A DNA stretch of 64,000 bases from an uncultured Bacteroides sp. (lineage in GTDB: Bacteria; Bacteroidota; Bacteroidia; Bacteroidales; Bacteroidaceae): contig USLU01000022.1 of assembly GCA_900555635.1 (NCBI GenBank), positions 1-64,000 on the forward strand, written 5' to 3'. Shown piece by piece: positions 10,150 through 18,473 of the stretch. The notes under the pieces were generated by a model that saw only the letters and a program-made list of their open reading frames with translations, did no database searches and was not told where the DNA came from. The translations under genes were made by a program, and so were the position numbers. Every line of letters begins with the position of its first letter. Within the stretch, counting starts at the first letter, position 1.

Positions 10150-11439
10150 TTAAAGCGATTTATAATCAAGTCCCTTCACTTGCATATAACGAATCAACGC
10201 CTCCAGGTAATAATAATCGGCATAATTGATAGGCGTATCAATTTCAGAGCCATTGGGCAATGAGCCTGTAGAGTGCATCAAAATAAATCCTTGGTTCGTA
10301 CCTACTTTAGCTAAATATGCATCTGAAGAAAGTGATTTCAATAACTTTTCAGCGTAATCAAAATAAACCTGTCCGTCTTCTACCAATGTACTAAGCTCTA
10401 TCAATGCAGACGCTGTAATGGAAGCAGCAGAAGCATCTCTAGGAGTTTGCGGCGTTTCCGGTGCATCGTAGTCCCACAAAGGAATGGCATCTTCAGTCTT
10501 CACCCGTGTCATAATCAACTTGGCAATATCTTTTGCCTGCTGCAAAAATACAGAATCTTTTGATTCGCGGTAACAAGAAGTATATCCATATACACCCCAA
10601 GCTTGTCCGCGCGCCCATGCCGATTCGTCATTTTTTCCTTGATGTGTGCATTTCAGTTCCACTGTACCGTCGTTATTATAACTTACCACGTGGTAAGAGG
10701 TATGATCGGGTCTGAAATGATTCTTCAATGTTGTTTCGGCATGCTTCAATGCAACTTCTTTGTACTTAGGATCATTGGTCAGATGGCTTACATAGAACAG
10801 CAAATCCAAGTTCATCATATTGTCTATGATTACAGGAAAGTTCCATTTCCCGAAATCCCAGGAACGAATACAGCCAATACTATCGTTAAAACGTCCACAC
10901 AAATTATCTGCTGTCTGTATCAAAGCCAAACGAACACTATCTGCCGGTAATATACGATTGGCATTACCATAGCTACAATTCATCATAAATCCGATATCAT
11001 GCGTACCTTTATAGTCTTTCACCGGATATAGGTAATTAGTAAACTGAACAGCCTCTTTCTTTAATTCTTCATCACCTGTCAACTGATAAGCATACCATAA
11101 GTTACCCGGAAAGAATCCGCTTGTCCAATCATAAATGGAAGCACAATAACGACGAGTACCCAATGCATCTTTTACAGGCTTTACCCGCAAAGAATCTTTA
11201 AAAGTAGCCGGGTCTCTTTGTAGCTGGCTACAGAGAAAATCCATATCATATCCCGTCCAGATAGCACGAGGCAATAATACAGAATCACCTACATCGGCTA
11301 CCGTTTCTTTCAACTGGGCTGCGGATACATCTATCGCCTGCTTCAACCAAGTATATTCTCCTTTTGATTGATTGGAAGCACAACCCGAGAAACTATACAT
11401 AGTAGCAATTGTGCAACAAAACAACAAAAATTTCTTCAT
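10150..11439 (-). CDS. Unsaturated glucuronyl hydrolase, GH88
   Basis: The 429-aa lipoprotein (MKKFLLFCC...SFSGC, Cys20) has the GH88 (alpha/alpha)6 fold. It would hydrate the double bond of delta-4,5-unsaturated uronate at the non-reducing end of lyase products, which then releases the sugar. The two catalytic aspartates expected for the family are visible in THDIGFMMNCSYG and in FPVIIDNMMNLDLLF, and substrate-binding segments such as WARGQAWGVYGYTS are present. It resembles BT4658. It begins the second half of the operon after a 186-nt gap that holds its own promoter-like sequence and three copies of the regulator motif. Confidence 0.93.
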   Translation of the reverse strand: MKKFLLFCCTIATMYSFSGCASNQSKGEYTWLKQAIDVSAAQLKETVADVGDSVLLPRAIWTGYDMDFLCSQLQRDPATFKDSLRVKPVKDALGTRRYCASIYDWTSGFFPGNLWYAYQLTGDEELKKEAVQFTNYLYPVKDYKGTHDIGFMMNCSYGNANRILPADSVRLALIQTADNLCGRFNDSIGCIRSWDFGKWNFPVIIDNMMNLDLLFYVSHLTNDPKYKEVALKHAETTLKNHFRPDHTSYHVVSYNNDGTVELKCTHQGKNDESAWARGQAWGVYGYTSCYRESKDSVFLQQAKDIAKLIMTRVKTEDAIPLWDYDAPETPQTPRDASAASITASALIELSTLVEDGQVYFDYAEKLLKSLSSDAYLAKVGTNQGFILMHSTGSLPNGSEIDTPINYADYYYLEALIRYMQVKGLDYKSL

Positions 11440-11475
11440 AAAATACGTTTTATAAGTTAGTTTCTTCTATGTATG

Positions 11476-11582
11476 CAAAGCTAGGAGTAAGTCCGAACTT
11501 TGGCGTACAATAATGTTGAAAGATGTTTCACGTAGAGGTAGAACGATAGCAATTCTGTTGAAAATAGCACAATATTGTCTAA
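11476..11582 (-). promoter_or_regulatory. GH88 promoter with three candidate HTCS half-sites
   Basis: On the minus strand TAGCTTTG (11476-11483) matches the Bacteroides -7 element TAnnTTTG. No TTTG is seen at -33, as expected of an activator-dependent promoter. Three copies of a 12-mer close to AATATTGTTGAA lie upstream on the plus strand: 11509-11520 (11/12), 11551-11562 (10/12) and 11571-11582 (10/12). They start 26, 68 and 88 bp from the -7 box. The distal pair is spaced exactly 20 bp. The same layout is found at susC. The role as HTCS operator is inference. Confidence 0.6.
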
Positions 11583-11603
11583 ACTCTCTATGAAACATCT
11601 TTC
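11518..11603. repeat. Long-range 13-bp inverted repeat between susD and GH88
   Basis: GAAAGATGTTTCA at 11518-11530 is perfectly complementary to TGAAACATCTTTC at 11591-11603. The arms enclose 60 nt that include two of the candidate operator copies. In RNA from the minus strand this could form a stem shortly after the susD stop, as a processing or partial-termination signal lowering expression of the enzymes relative to susCD. In DNA it could also be a protein site. There is no T-run after it. Confidence 0.5.
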
Positions 11604-11625
11604 ACAAAGTTCTATATCTGATTAT

Positions 11626-13296
11626 TTATTCGTAACCCGGATTATTCTTGCCTCCCAATGCTGGATTAGATTGCAATTCACCCAATGGAATCGGGAAGAG
11701 CTCGTGTTGTCCCTTTACAAACTTTTCACCGGCTACATATTTGCCCTTAAGAGATTTGTCCATATTGTCCTGAAAGAATTTCAAAGCTTCACCCAAGATA
11801 CCCCAACGAAGCAAGTCATATTTGCGTTGACCTTCGAAAGCCAATTCGAAACCACGTTCCCAGTAAAGAGCAGTACGGAACTTGCCGGCTGCATCATTAT
11901 CCTGGATATAGGGAAGATTGTAAACTTTCGGAGCTTTCAACAAGCTATTATAGTTGGCATCTGTGATCGGAGTTGCTCCTGCACGTTCGCGTACAGTATT
12001 CAACAAATTCCAGGCTTCCGGAGTATTACCAATTTCGTTATAAGCCTCAGCGGCCATCAATACTACATCGGCATAACGTAGCGGACAGTAGTTTACACCT
12101 GTATTGTTAGGATCAACAAACCCACCAGGCATCCACTCTCTGCGCCATTTACCCGGATACCAGTCTGTTAATTTAGTATTTGTCACGGGATAATGTTCAC
12201 CTTTAGTTGCATCCCATTTAAACTGATAGGTACATACCATCACATCTCTACGCTGATCCTTTTCTTCGAAGAAATCTTTCCATGCCGGCAGTACACGGAA
12301 GAATGCATTAGCACGTCCCATCGAACTTGAAGTGGAATTTTTACCCGGAGCCTCTACTGCCGGCCCGTTATAGGTAGCCCAGGTTCCTGAATTGTCCTTG
12401 TATCCTGATCCTGTAGGATTAAAAGCGATTTCCCATAGACTCTCTTTAGAATTTAAAACACCTGCCGAATAGCCTACAAATAATTGTTTGAAACCCCTAT
12501 CATAAAAACCATGATAACCTTTATTTTGAAAAGCAGTCCATTCAGAAATTACAGCATTAAAGTATTCCTTTCTCTTGGCTTCGTCCGGTTGAGTCAACTT
12601 ACCGTCCTGCTGCAAACTATAACCTGCACGTTGTAAGTAAATACGCATCAACAATGCATGAGCAGCACCTTGTGAAGGTACTTCCGGAGAAAGTGACGCA
12701 CTTCCCTTCTGCAAGTTTTCTTTAGCAAAATCCAAGTCATCAATAATCTGATTATAGATTTCTTCGCGACTTACACGACCGTTAAAAGCATCTTCATATC
12801 CGGAAGAATAAGTAGTTTTGAAAGGAGCGTCTCCCCAATATTTAATCAGGTCGAAGCCCAAGAACGCACGAAGGAAACGAGCCTGAGCCACTAAATCCTT
12901 CAAATACGTACTACCCTCATAATCTGCCATCTTTTCAATGCCTGCAATGGCAAAGTTAGCGCGGTCTATTCCCATATACTTATACTCCCACAGAGAAGCA
13001 ATCCAGTCGTTGGTAGATTTCACCATATAGTGTGCAATGTCACGGCGTGTATTATCTGTACCCGTACCCTGTATATAATAGGTATCGTCTGAAGAAGGCA
13101 TAGCCATTTCGAACTGTCCATAATGCTTGTCTATAGCCAAACAGTCGTAAATACCTATTACAGACATTTTAGCTTGGTCATTAGTTTGAAAGTAAGTGTC
13201 CTTCTCGTAGTAAGAGGTAGGTTTCTCAGTCAGGTCGCAAGAGGTGAATCCTGCTACAATCAGTGCGCTTAGCGCAATCACTTTATATTTTTTCAT
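11626..13296 (-). CDS. SusD-like outer-membrane glycan-binding lipoprotein
   Basis: The protein has 556 aa with the lipoprotein signal MKKYKVIALSALIVAGFTSC (Cys20). The central TPR-like helices and C-terminal RagB/SusD domain are recognisable (CPLRYADVVLMAAEAYNEIG and WERGFELAFEGQRKYDLLRW). It forms the lid of the SusC barrel and captures heparin oligosaccharides at the cell surface, equivalent to BT4659. It begins 22 nt after susC ends, the usual tight pair. No separate surface glycan-binding lipoprotein gene follows it, unlike many PULs. Confidence 0.96.
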   Translation of the reverse strand: MKKYKVIALSALIVAGFTSCDLTEKPTSYYEKDTYFQTNDQAKMSVIGIYDCLAIDKHYGQFEMAMPSSDDTYYIQGTGTDNTRRDIAHYMVKSTNDWIASLWEYKYMGIDRANFAIAGIEKMADYEGSTYLKDLVAQARFLRAFLGFDLIKYWGDAPFKTTYSSGYEDAFNGRVSREEIYNQIIDDLDFAKENLQKGSASLSPEVPSQGAAHALLMRIYLQRAGYSLQQDGKLTQPDEAKRKEYFNAVISEWTAFQNKGYHGFYDRGFKQLFVGYSAGVLNSKESLWEIAFNPTGSGYKDNSGTWATYNGPAVEAPGKNSTSSSMGRANAFFRVLPAWKDFFEEKDQRRDVMVCTYQFKWDATKGEHYPVTNTKLTDWYPGKWRREWMPGGFVDPNNTGVNYCPLRYADVVLMAAEAYNEIGNTPEAWNLLNTVRERAGATPITDANYNSLLKAPKVYNLPYIQDNDAAGKFRTALYWERGFELAFEGQRKYDLLRWGILGEALKFFQDNMDKSLKGKYVAGEKFVKGQHELFPIPLGELQSNPALGGKNNPGYE

Positions 13297-13318
13297 TGTA
13301 TTCTCCTTTTGAAGTTCA

Positions 13319-16300
13319 TTAGAAAGCTAAATTAATACCGAAAACAAACGAGCGGCTCTTAGGATAAGCACCAAAGTCAACACCCGGTGTCAAGCCATTA
13401 CCCATTGTAGAAACTTCAGGATCGAAGCCAGTGTACTTAGTCCAGGTAAGCAAGTTAGAACCTGTAGCATAAAGACGTAATTTGCTGATACCGGCTTTGC
13501 TAAGCATCTTCTTTGGGAAAGTGTAACCTAAAGTAATGTTGCTCAATTTCAAGAATGAACCGTCTTCTACAGCCCAAGAGTGAATGTATGTATCACCTAC
13601 TTCGTTGTCATAGATAGCAGCTACCGTCTTGCCTCTGTTGATGTCCGCCATTTCTTGAGGATCAGTAATCATCTCACCTGACTTATTAACCAATACCCAA
13701 CGGTTCTTAGAATCAGCTACTGCCAAAACATTCTTGTTCTGCAAAGCTGTTTTAGTATTAGTCAGCTTGGTTGCATTGAATACGTCGTTGCCGATACTGT
13801 AAGTGAAGAAGATACTCAAATCGAAATCTTTGTAAGTAAAGGTATTGTTAATACCACCGTAAACTTTCGGATAAGCGTTACCGATTACTGTCTTGTCAGC
13901 TTCTGTAATCTTATTGTCTTCGCTGCCGTCTACATTCTTAAACTTCCACATACCCGGTTTTACATTACCTTTGTCGCCTATATAAGGGACACCGTCCTTC
14001 AGTGTGTAAGTCTTGGTTGTAGCATCGTAATCAAAATCAGATACCTGGTACAAACCGTCAGTTACATATCCGTACATCTGTCCCAAAGGTTGGTTCACAC
14101 CGATAATATGAGTATTTTGGCTATAACCGAACTTAGCTTCCCACAACTGTACTTCCTCGCCGGTCAGCTTCTTTACAGAATTCTTATTGTGAGACAGAGT
14201 TACAGATGTATTCCAGCTAAAGTTCTTGTTCATGATATTGGTTGAATTGATAGTCAAGTCAATACCTTTGTTTTCAGTCTCACCGGCATTAATAACCATA
14301 CTGTTGTAACCTGCCGAAGTAGGTATTTTTGCATTCAGCAGCAAATTGCTACTACGGTTAATATAGAATTCGGGAGAAATAGTCAAACGCTGGTTGAAGA
14401 AGCCGAAGTCAACACCAAGGTTAAAGGTCTTGTTAGCTTCCCACTTTAAGTCGGGGTTAGGAATCTGCTTCGAAACATAACCAGATTGAGTAGAATCCCC
14501 ATTAGGATAAGTCACAGAATTCAAGATAGCCAGACCAAGGTAGCTGTCGATACGGTTGTTACCCGCCATACCATAGCCCAAACGAAGTTTCAGGTCAGAG
14601 AAGATTTCCAAGTTCTTGATAAACTCTTCTTCTCCCAAACGCCAAGCTGCAGAGAATGCAGGGAAATATCCCCACTTATTATTTTTACCGAATTTAGAAG
14701 AACCGTCGGCACGAACCGAAGCAGTAAACAAGTATTTATCCTTAAAAGCGTAGTTGAAACGCCCAAAGAAAGAAAGCAATTTATCATCATAGTTTTCAGC
14801 GGACTGAACAGCTGTAGGAAGACCCAGCGAAAGGTCAGCCAAACCTATATCATCATTCGGAAAGTTAGAAGCCGCTGCCTTAAAGTTACGACTCCAACGG
14901 TCTACATACTCATGACCTAGCATAGCAGTCACATTGTGACCTTTACCCGACCAGTTGTAGTTCAATACGTTTGACGTCTGGAAACTACCGTTTTCCAAGT
15001 TCTGGATACTACCATTGATACTTGAACGCTTTGCGGTGATTGACTTATCGCCGAAGAACACATCATTGCGGCGTGTCTGATAACGCATACCTGTTGTATT
15101 ACGGAAAGTCAGTCCCTTGAACAGTTTGAGAGTAAAACCACCATTAGCCTGGAAAGTACGATATTCACGATCATTAGTTTCTTCGGCAGCAGAAAGCAGA
15201 GGATTCTGCATTACGTTACCCGAATCATCCAGGAAGATAGGGTCTTCGTCACCTAACAGCAAGTCGTCAGTTCCATTGATACCTACCGTAGGGCGATACT
15301 GCAAAATGTGTTGCATCTTATTAAAACGGTCACCACCATCGGAAGTACCCATACCGGTAATCTTCATCTGGTCATAGCTGATACGGGCATTTACTTCCAA
15401 GCGGTTGTTCACCTTATGGTTCATATTGAAAGAAATATTGTGCTTGTTATTGCCACTATATACCATAGCACCATCTTCATCATAATAAGAATATGCCAGA
15501 TTATAATTCAATTTATCAGTACCACCGGAAACACCTACACGATAGTTTTGTGTAATCGCTGTACGTCCCAATGTCTCGTCTTGCCAATCCAAACCTTTAC
15601 GGTTACCATAGTTCTTTTCAAGATCACTGTAATTGCCATAGATTTCTGTGAACTTCGTGATATCTTTCTCCCAATCATCCGGAGTAGTAGCGTCGTAAAC
15701 TCGGCGCTCATAATCCAGCATGGCAAACTCATAAGTAGAAAGTACATCCAGCTTCTTTGCGATTTTCTTGAAGCCTACATAACTGTCGAAAGTTACAGTA
15801 GCTTTTCCGTCCTTACTACCGCTCTTAGTAGTAATAACAACTACACCATTCGCACCACGGGCACCATAGATGGCCGTAGCAGAAGCATCTTTCAAAATGT
15901 CGATTGTTGCAATTTCGGCAGGGTCAAGGGTAGACATGCCATCTTCACTTGGGAAACCGTCGATAATATACAACGGTTCGTTGCTTTGAGTAATAGAGAT
16001 ACCACCACGTACACGCACTGAAATAGAAGCTCCGGGAGCACCTTCACTCTGCATCACCTGTACACCAGCCATACGTCCAGCCAATGCCTGTGTGATATCA
16101 CTGGTAGGTACTTTAGAAAGTTCTTTACTGCTAACTGAAGCGACTGAACCGGTCAGGTCTTTGCGTGCCACTGTACCATAACCAATTACTACAACTTCGT
16201 CCAGTACTTTAGAGTCAACCTGCAATGTCACATTAATAACACTCTGTTTGTTGACTTTCACTTCTTGGGAGGTCATTCCTACATACGAAAAGACCAAAAC

Positions 16301-16516
16301 ATCTTTAGATGCGTCATTCACTTTCAGCGAATAGTTACCTTCTATGTCGGTAACAGTTCCAACACCAGCAGCTCCTTTAATAGTAACGCTACCTCCAATA
16401 ACTTCATACCCTTCGCTATCAACTACCTTACCAGTAACTGTCAGACTTTGTGCATATGCCGCCATACTGACAAAAGCGAGGACAAACATTAAAATTGATT
16501 CTTTTAATTTGAACAT
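13319..16516 (-). CDS. SusC-like TonB-dependent transporter
   Basis: This 1065-aa outer-membrane transporter has a signal peptide (to about residue 22, AAYAQ), a carboxypeptidase-D regulatory-like domain (about 27-100), a plug domain with the TonB-box-like and SusC signature segments (DEVVVIGYGTVARKDLTGSV near 107, then GGISITQSNEPLYIIDGFP) and a long C-terminal beta-barrel ending in FVFGINLAF with the terminal aromatic. It imports oligosaccharides of heparin/heparan sulfate with SusD, equivalent to BT4660. It has no STN extension, which fits control by the HTCS and not by an anti-sigma/ECF pair. Confidence 0.97.
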   Translation of the reverse strand: MFKLKESILMFVLAFVSMAAYAQSLTVTGKVVDSEGYEVIGGSVTIKGAAGVGTVTDIEGNYSLKVNDASKDVLVFSYVGMTSQEVKVNKQSVINVTLQVDSKVLDEVVVIGYGTVARKDLTGSVASVSSKELSKVPTSDITQALAGRMAGVQVMQSEGAPGASISVRVRGGISITQSNEPLYIIDGFPSEDGMSTLDPAEIATIDILKDASATAIYGARGANGVVVITTKSGSKDGKATVTFDSYVGFKKIAKKLDVLSTYEFAMLDYERRVYDATTPDDWEKDITKFTEIYGNYSDLEKNYGNRKGLDWQDETLGRTAITQNYRVGVSGGTDKLNYNLAYSYYDEDGAMVYSGNNKHNISFNMNHKVNNRLEVNARISYDQMKITGMGTSDGGDRFNKMQHILQYRPTVGINGTDDLLLGDEDPIFLDDSGNVMQNPLLSAAEETNDREYRTFQANGGFTLKLFKGLTFRNTTGMRYQTRRNDVFFGDKSITAKRSSINGSIQNLENGSFQTSNVLNYNWSGKGHNVTAMLGHEYVDRWSRNFKAAASNFPNDDIGLADLSLGLPTAVQSAENYDDKLLSFFGRFNYAFKDKYLFTASVRADGSSKFGKNNKWGYFPAFSAAWRLGEEEFIKNLEIFSDLKLRLGYGMAGNNRIDSYLGLAILNSVTYPNGDSTQSGYVSKQIPNPDLKWEANKTFNLGVDFGFFNQRLTISPEFYINRSSNLLLNAKIPTSAGYNSMVINAGETENKGIDLTINSTNIMNKNFSWNTSVTLSHNKNSVKKLTGEEVQLWEAKFGYSQNTHIIGVNQPLGQMYGYVTDGLYQVSDFDYDATTKTYTLKDGVPYIGDKGNVKPGMWKFKNVDGSEDNKITEADKTVIGNAYPKVYGGINNTFTYKDFDLSIFFTYSIGNDVFNATKLTNTKTALQNKNVLAVADSKNRWVLVNKSGEMITDPQEMADINRGKTVAAIYDNEVGDTYIHSWAVEDGSFLKLSNITLGYTFPKKMLSKAGISKLRLYATGSNLLTWTKYTGFDPEVSTMGNGLTPGVDFGAYPKSRSFVFGINLAF

Positions 16517-16561
16517 AATGAATAAATCTAAGGTTTAACTTTAGAGATAATTTTGTGGCGG

Positions 16562-16669
16562 CAAACTTACTGCAAGCTCAAAATAAAACGAGAAAGTATT
16601 GTTTTTTATACTCCCACTTTTACGCTTTTTCCATGCCAATATTGTTCACCTTAGGATATTTCTGTGCAA
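16562..16669 (-). promoter_or_regulatory. susC promoter with candidate HTCS half-sites
   Basis: The minus strand carries TAAGTTTG (16562-16569), a perfect TAnnTTTG -7 element, 46 nt upstream of the susC start codon. Upstream on the plus strand are AATATTGTTCAC (16638-16649) and the weaker ATTTCTGTGCAA (16658-16669), starting 69 and 89 bp from the -7 box with 20-bp spacing. A weak proximal copy, AGTATTGTTTTT (16595-16606), starts at 26 bp. These distances match those at GH88 within 1 bp. The non-coding stretch 16517-16869 otherwise holds only this and the hairpin at 16800-16861. Confidence 0.6.
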
Positions 16670-16799
16670 ATAATGCCCTACAGTACCATACAAAAGAGGG
16701 TATACACTTTTATTCAACAAAGAAATAATACATCTATTTGACATAAAATCAGAAACTGAAGAGTATTTTTGTCTCCGTCACACCATCTCTGTATCCGGT

Positions 16800-16861
16800 C
16801 CGTACCTTCTTCCGAATCATCTACGTGTCTTTATACGTAGATGATCCGGAAGAAGGTACGG
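16800..16861 (-). terminator. Very long hairpin after the cupin gene
   Basis: Arms of 27 nt (16800-16826 and 16835-16861) pair with a single mismatch around an 8-nt loop. The hairpin starts 8 nt after the cupin stop codon on the minus strand, so it most likely ends the lyase-like/HTCS/galM/cupin operon and insulates it from susC. No T-run follows directly, so termination could need a factor, or the hairpin may serve to stabilise the 3' end. Confidence 0.6.
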
Positions 16862-16869
16862 AGAAGGGA

Positions 16870-17325
16870 TTAATGAAGGAAGTCTGCACGCATCGGAGCA
16901 AAACAGTCAATAAGCACTCCGGGCTCCAGACAAACACACCCATGAAGAATATCGGGTTCCATATAAAGACCGTCACCTGCCTGAACTATTTTCTTCTCAC
17001 CTCCTATTGTAAACTCAAATTTACCACTTGCCACATAAGTGGTTTGTGTATGGTAGTGGGTATGAGGAGTACCGATAGCTCCTTTCTCAAACTTAACTTT
17101 GACTAGCATCACTTGCCCGTCATAGCCCATAATCTGCCTGGTTACACCTTCGCCGGCAGGCTCCCATTCTTTATCCTTTTCATAAACAAAAGTTTCACTT
17201 CTTGTTTTCTTAACAGGGGACTCAGGAGTTTCATTGGCTGGGGTAGCGTATATTCTAGTCATCGCCAAGATTGAAAGACCAATTGTACATATACACTTTT
17301 TCCATGCTTTCATTTTCATAATCAA
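16870..17325 (-). CDS. Exported KdgF-like cupin, probable unsaturated-uronate linearising enzyme
   Basis: This 151-aa protein has an N-terminal signal-like segment (MKMKAWKKCICTIGLSILAM, to about residue 27) and then a single cupin barrel. The metal ligands of cupin motif 1 are clear in TPHTHYHTQTTYVASGKFEF, and motif 2 is GDGLYMEPDILHGCVCLEPG. KdgF proteins convert cyclic delta-4,5-unsaturated uronates to the linear keto form on the way to DKI. In a heparin PUL this would act on the product of GH88. KdgF is typically cytoplasmic, so an export signal is unusual. It follows galM by 23 nt. An unrelated cupin function cannot be excluded. Confidence 0.7.
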   Translation of the reverse strand: MIMKMKAWKKCICTIGLSILAMTRIYATPANETPESPVKKTRSETFVYEKDKEWEPAGEGVTRQIMGYDGQVMLVKVKFEKGAIGTPHTHYHTQTTYVASGKFEFTIGGEKKIVQAGDGLYMEPDILHGCVCLEPGVLIDCFAPMRADFLH

Positions 17326-17348
17326 TAATTTTTAGTGGATTAAATATG

Positions 17349-18470
17349 TTATTCTAATAAAATTTCAAATTTATACACCGTAGTCTGCCGGTAAGTTTCA
17401 CCCGGTCGCAATATTGTAGAAGGAAAATGGGGGTTATTGGGAGAATCGGGGAAATGCTGCATTTCAAGACAAAATCCATAGTATTTGCCATACTTTCTAT
17501 TACCATGCCCATTCAAATAGCCCATATTAGAAGTCGGGATATAAAATTGCATTCCGGGTTCGGTAGTATATGCTTTCAGTACTCGTCCGGAGACGGGTTC
17601 TGTAACGGTAGCCACCAACTCTAAAGAATCGGCACATTTGTTTAGTTTATAATTGATGTCGTAAGTTTTTTCCATCCGGTGAATTTGCTTTTCGACTGTT
17701 TGCGGAGTTCTGAAGTCATACTCCGTTCCTGCAACTGCCCTTAGTTCTCCCGTAGGGATACCTGTTGAATCTGTCGGAGTAATAGAGTCTGCATAAAGCG
17801 TATAAAGATGATTTAATACAGACTCCTTGCATCCTGTCAGATTGAAATAGCTATGATTAGTGAAGTTCACTACGGTTGGGCAATCGGTGGTTGCTGTATA
17901 ATCCAGAATTATTTCGTTACGATTGGTCAGTTTATATGCGATTGACAGATTGAGATTACCGGGAAATCCTCCTTCAAGATGAGGACTTTTATAAGAAAAA
18001 CAGATTATAGCTGTGTCTTTCACCACATAAAAAGTATCTGTTTGGAATATCTGAGTATTGAATCCACAGCTTCCACCATGAACAGAGTTTCCTTTGCTGT
18101 TCTTTTCAAGCTGAATGATCTGGTTATCCAAATAAAACTCCCCATTCTTGATTCTATTGGCAAATCTACCTACAGTTGCACCAAACTTAGGATGCTTACC
18201 CAGATAACTTGTCAGACTGTCGAAACCCAGAACTACATGTTCAAAGTTTCCGTCCCTATCAGGTACAGAAACGGAAACCAATGTGGCAGCAAAATTGGTA
18301 ACCTCAATGGTCATTCCATTTCTATTCGTCAAGCTGAAAAGCCTGACAGGCTTACCATCTTCCTCTATTTGCCCGACTTCGCAAACTGATAGTACTAACG
18401 ACTTAGACTGCTTGCATGCAACCAACAAGGGTAGAATAAACAACAAAAAAACTATATTACGTTTTCTCAT
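17349..18470 (-). CDS. Lipoprotein aldose 1-epimerase (GalM family)
   Basis: The 373-aa protein begins MRKRNIVFLLFILPLLVAC with a lipobox Cys19, then the galactose mutarotase fold. Conserved GalM segments are visible: GATVGRFANRIKNGEF, GNSVHGG (catalytic His), VNFTNHSYFNLTG (second His) and a C-terminal GFCLEMQHFPDSPN with the catalytic Glu. It interconverts sugar anomers, probably in the periplasm since it is lipidated. It starts 3 nt after the HTCS gene ends, so the two are co-transcribed. The preferred sugar is unknown; anomerisation of uronate or glucosamine products is inferred from context. Confidence 0.85.
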   Translation of the reverse strand: MRKRNIVFLLFILPLLVACKQSKSLVLSVCEVGQIEEDGKPVRLFSLTNRNGMTIEVTNFAATLVSVSVPDRDGNFEHVVLGFDSLTSYLGKHPKFGATVGRFANRIKNGEFYLDNQIIQLEKNSKGNSVHGGSCGFNTQIFQTDTFYVVKDTAIICFSYKSPHLEGGFPGNLNLSIAYKLTNRNEIILDYTATTDCPTVVNFTNHSYFNLTGCKESVLNHLYTLYADSITPTDSTGIPTGELRAVAGTEYDFRTPQTVEKQIHRMEKTYDINYKLNKCADSLELVATVTEPVSGRVLKAYTTEPGMQFYIPTSNMGYLNGHGNRKYGKYYGFCLEMQHFPDSPNNPHFPSTILRPGETYRQTTVYKFEILLE

Positions 18471-18473
18471 AAC

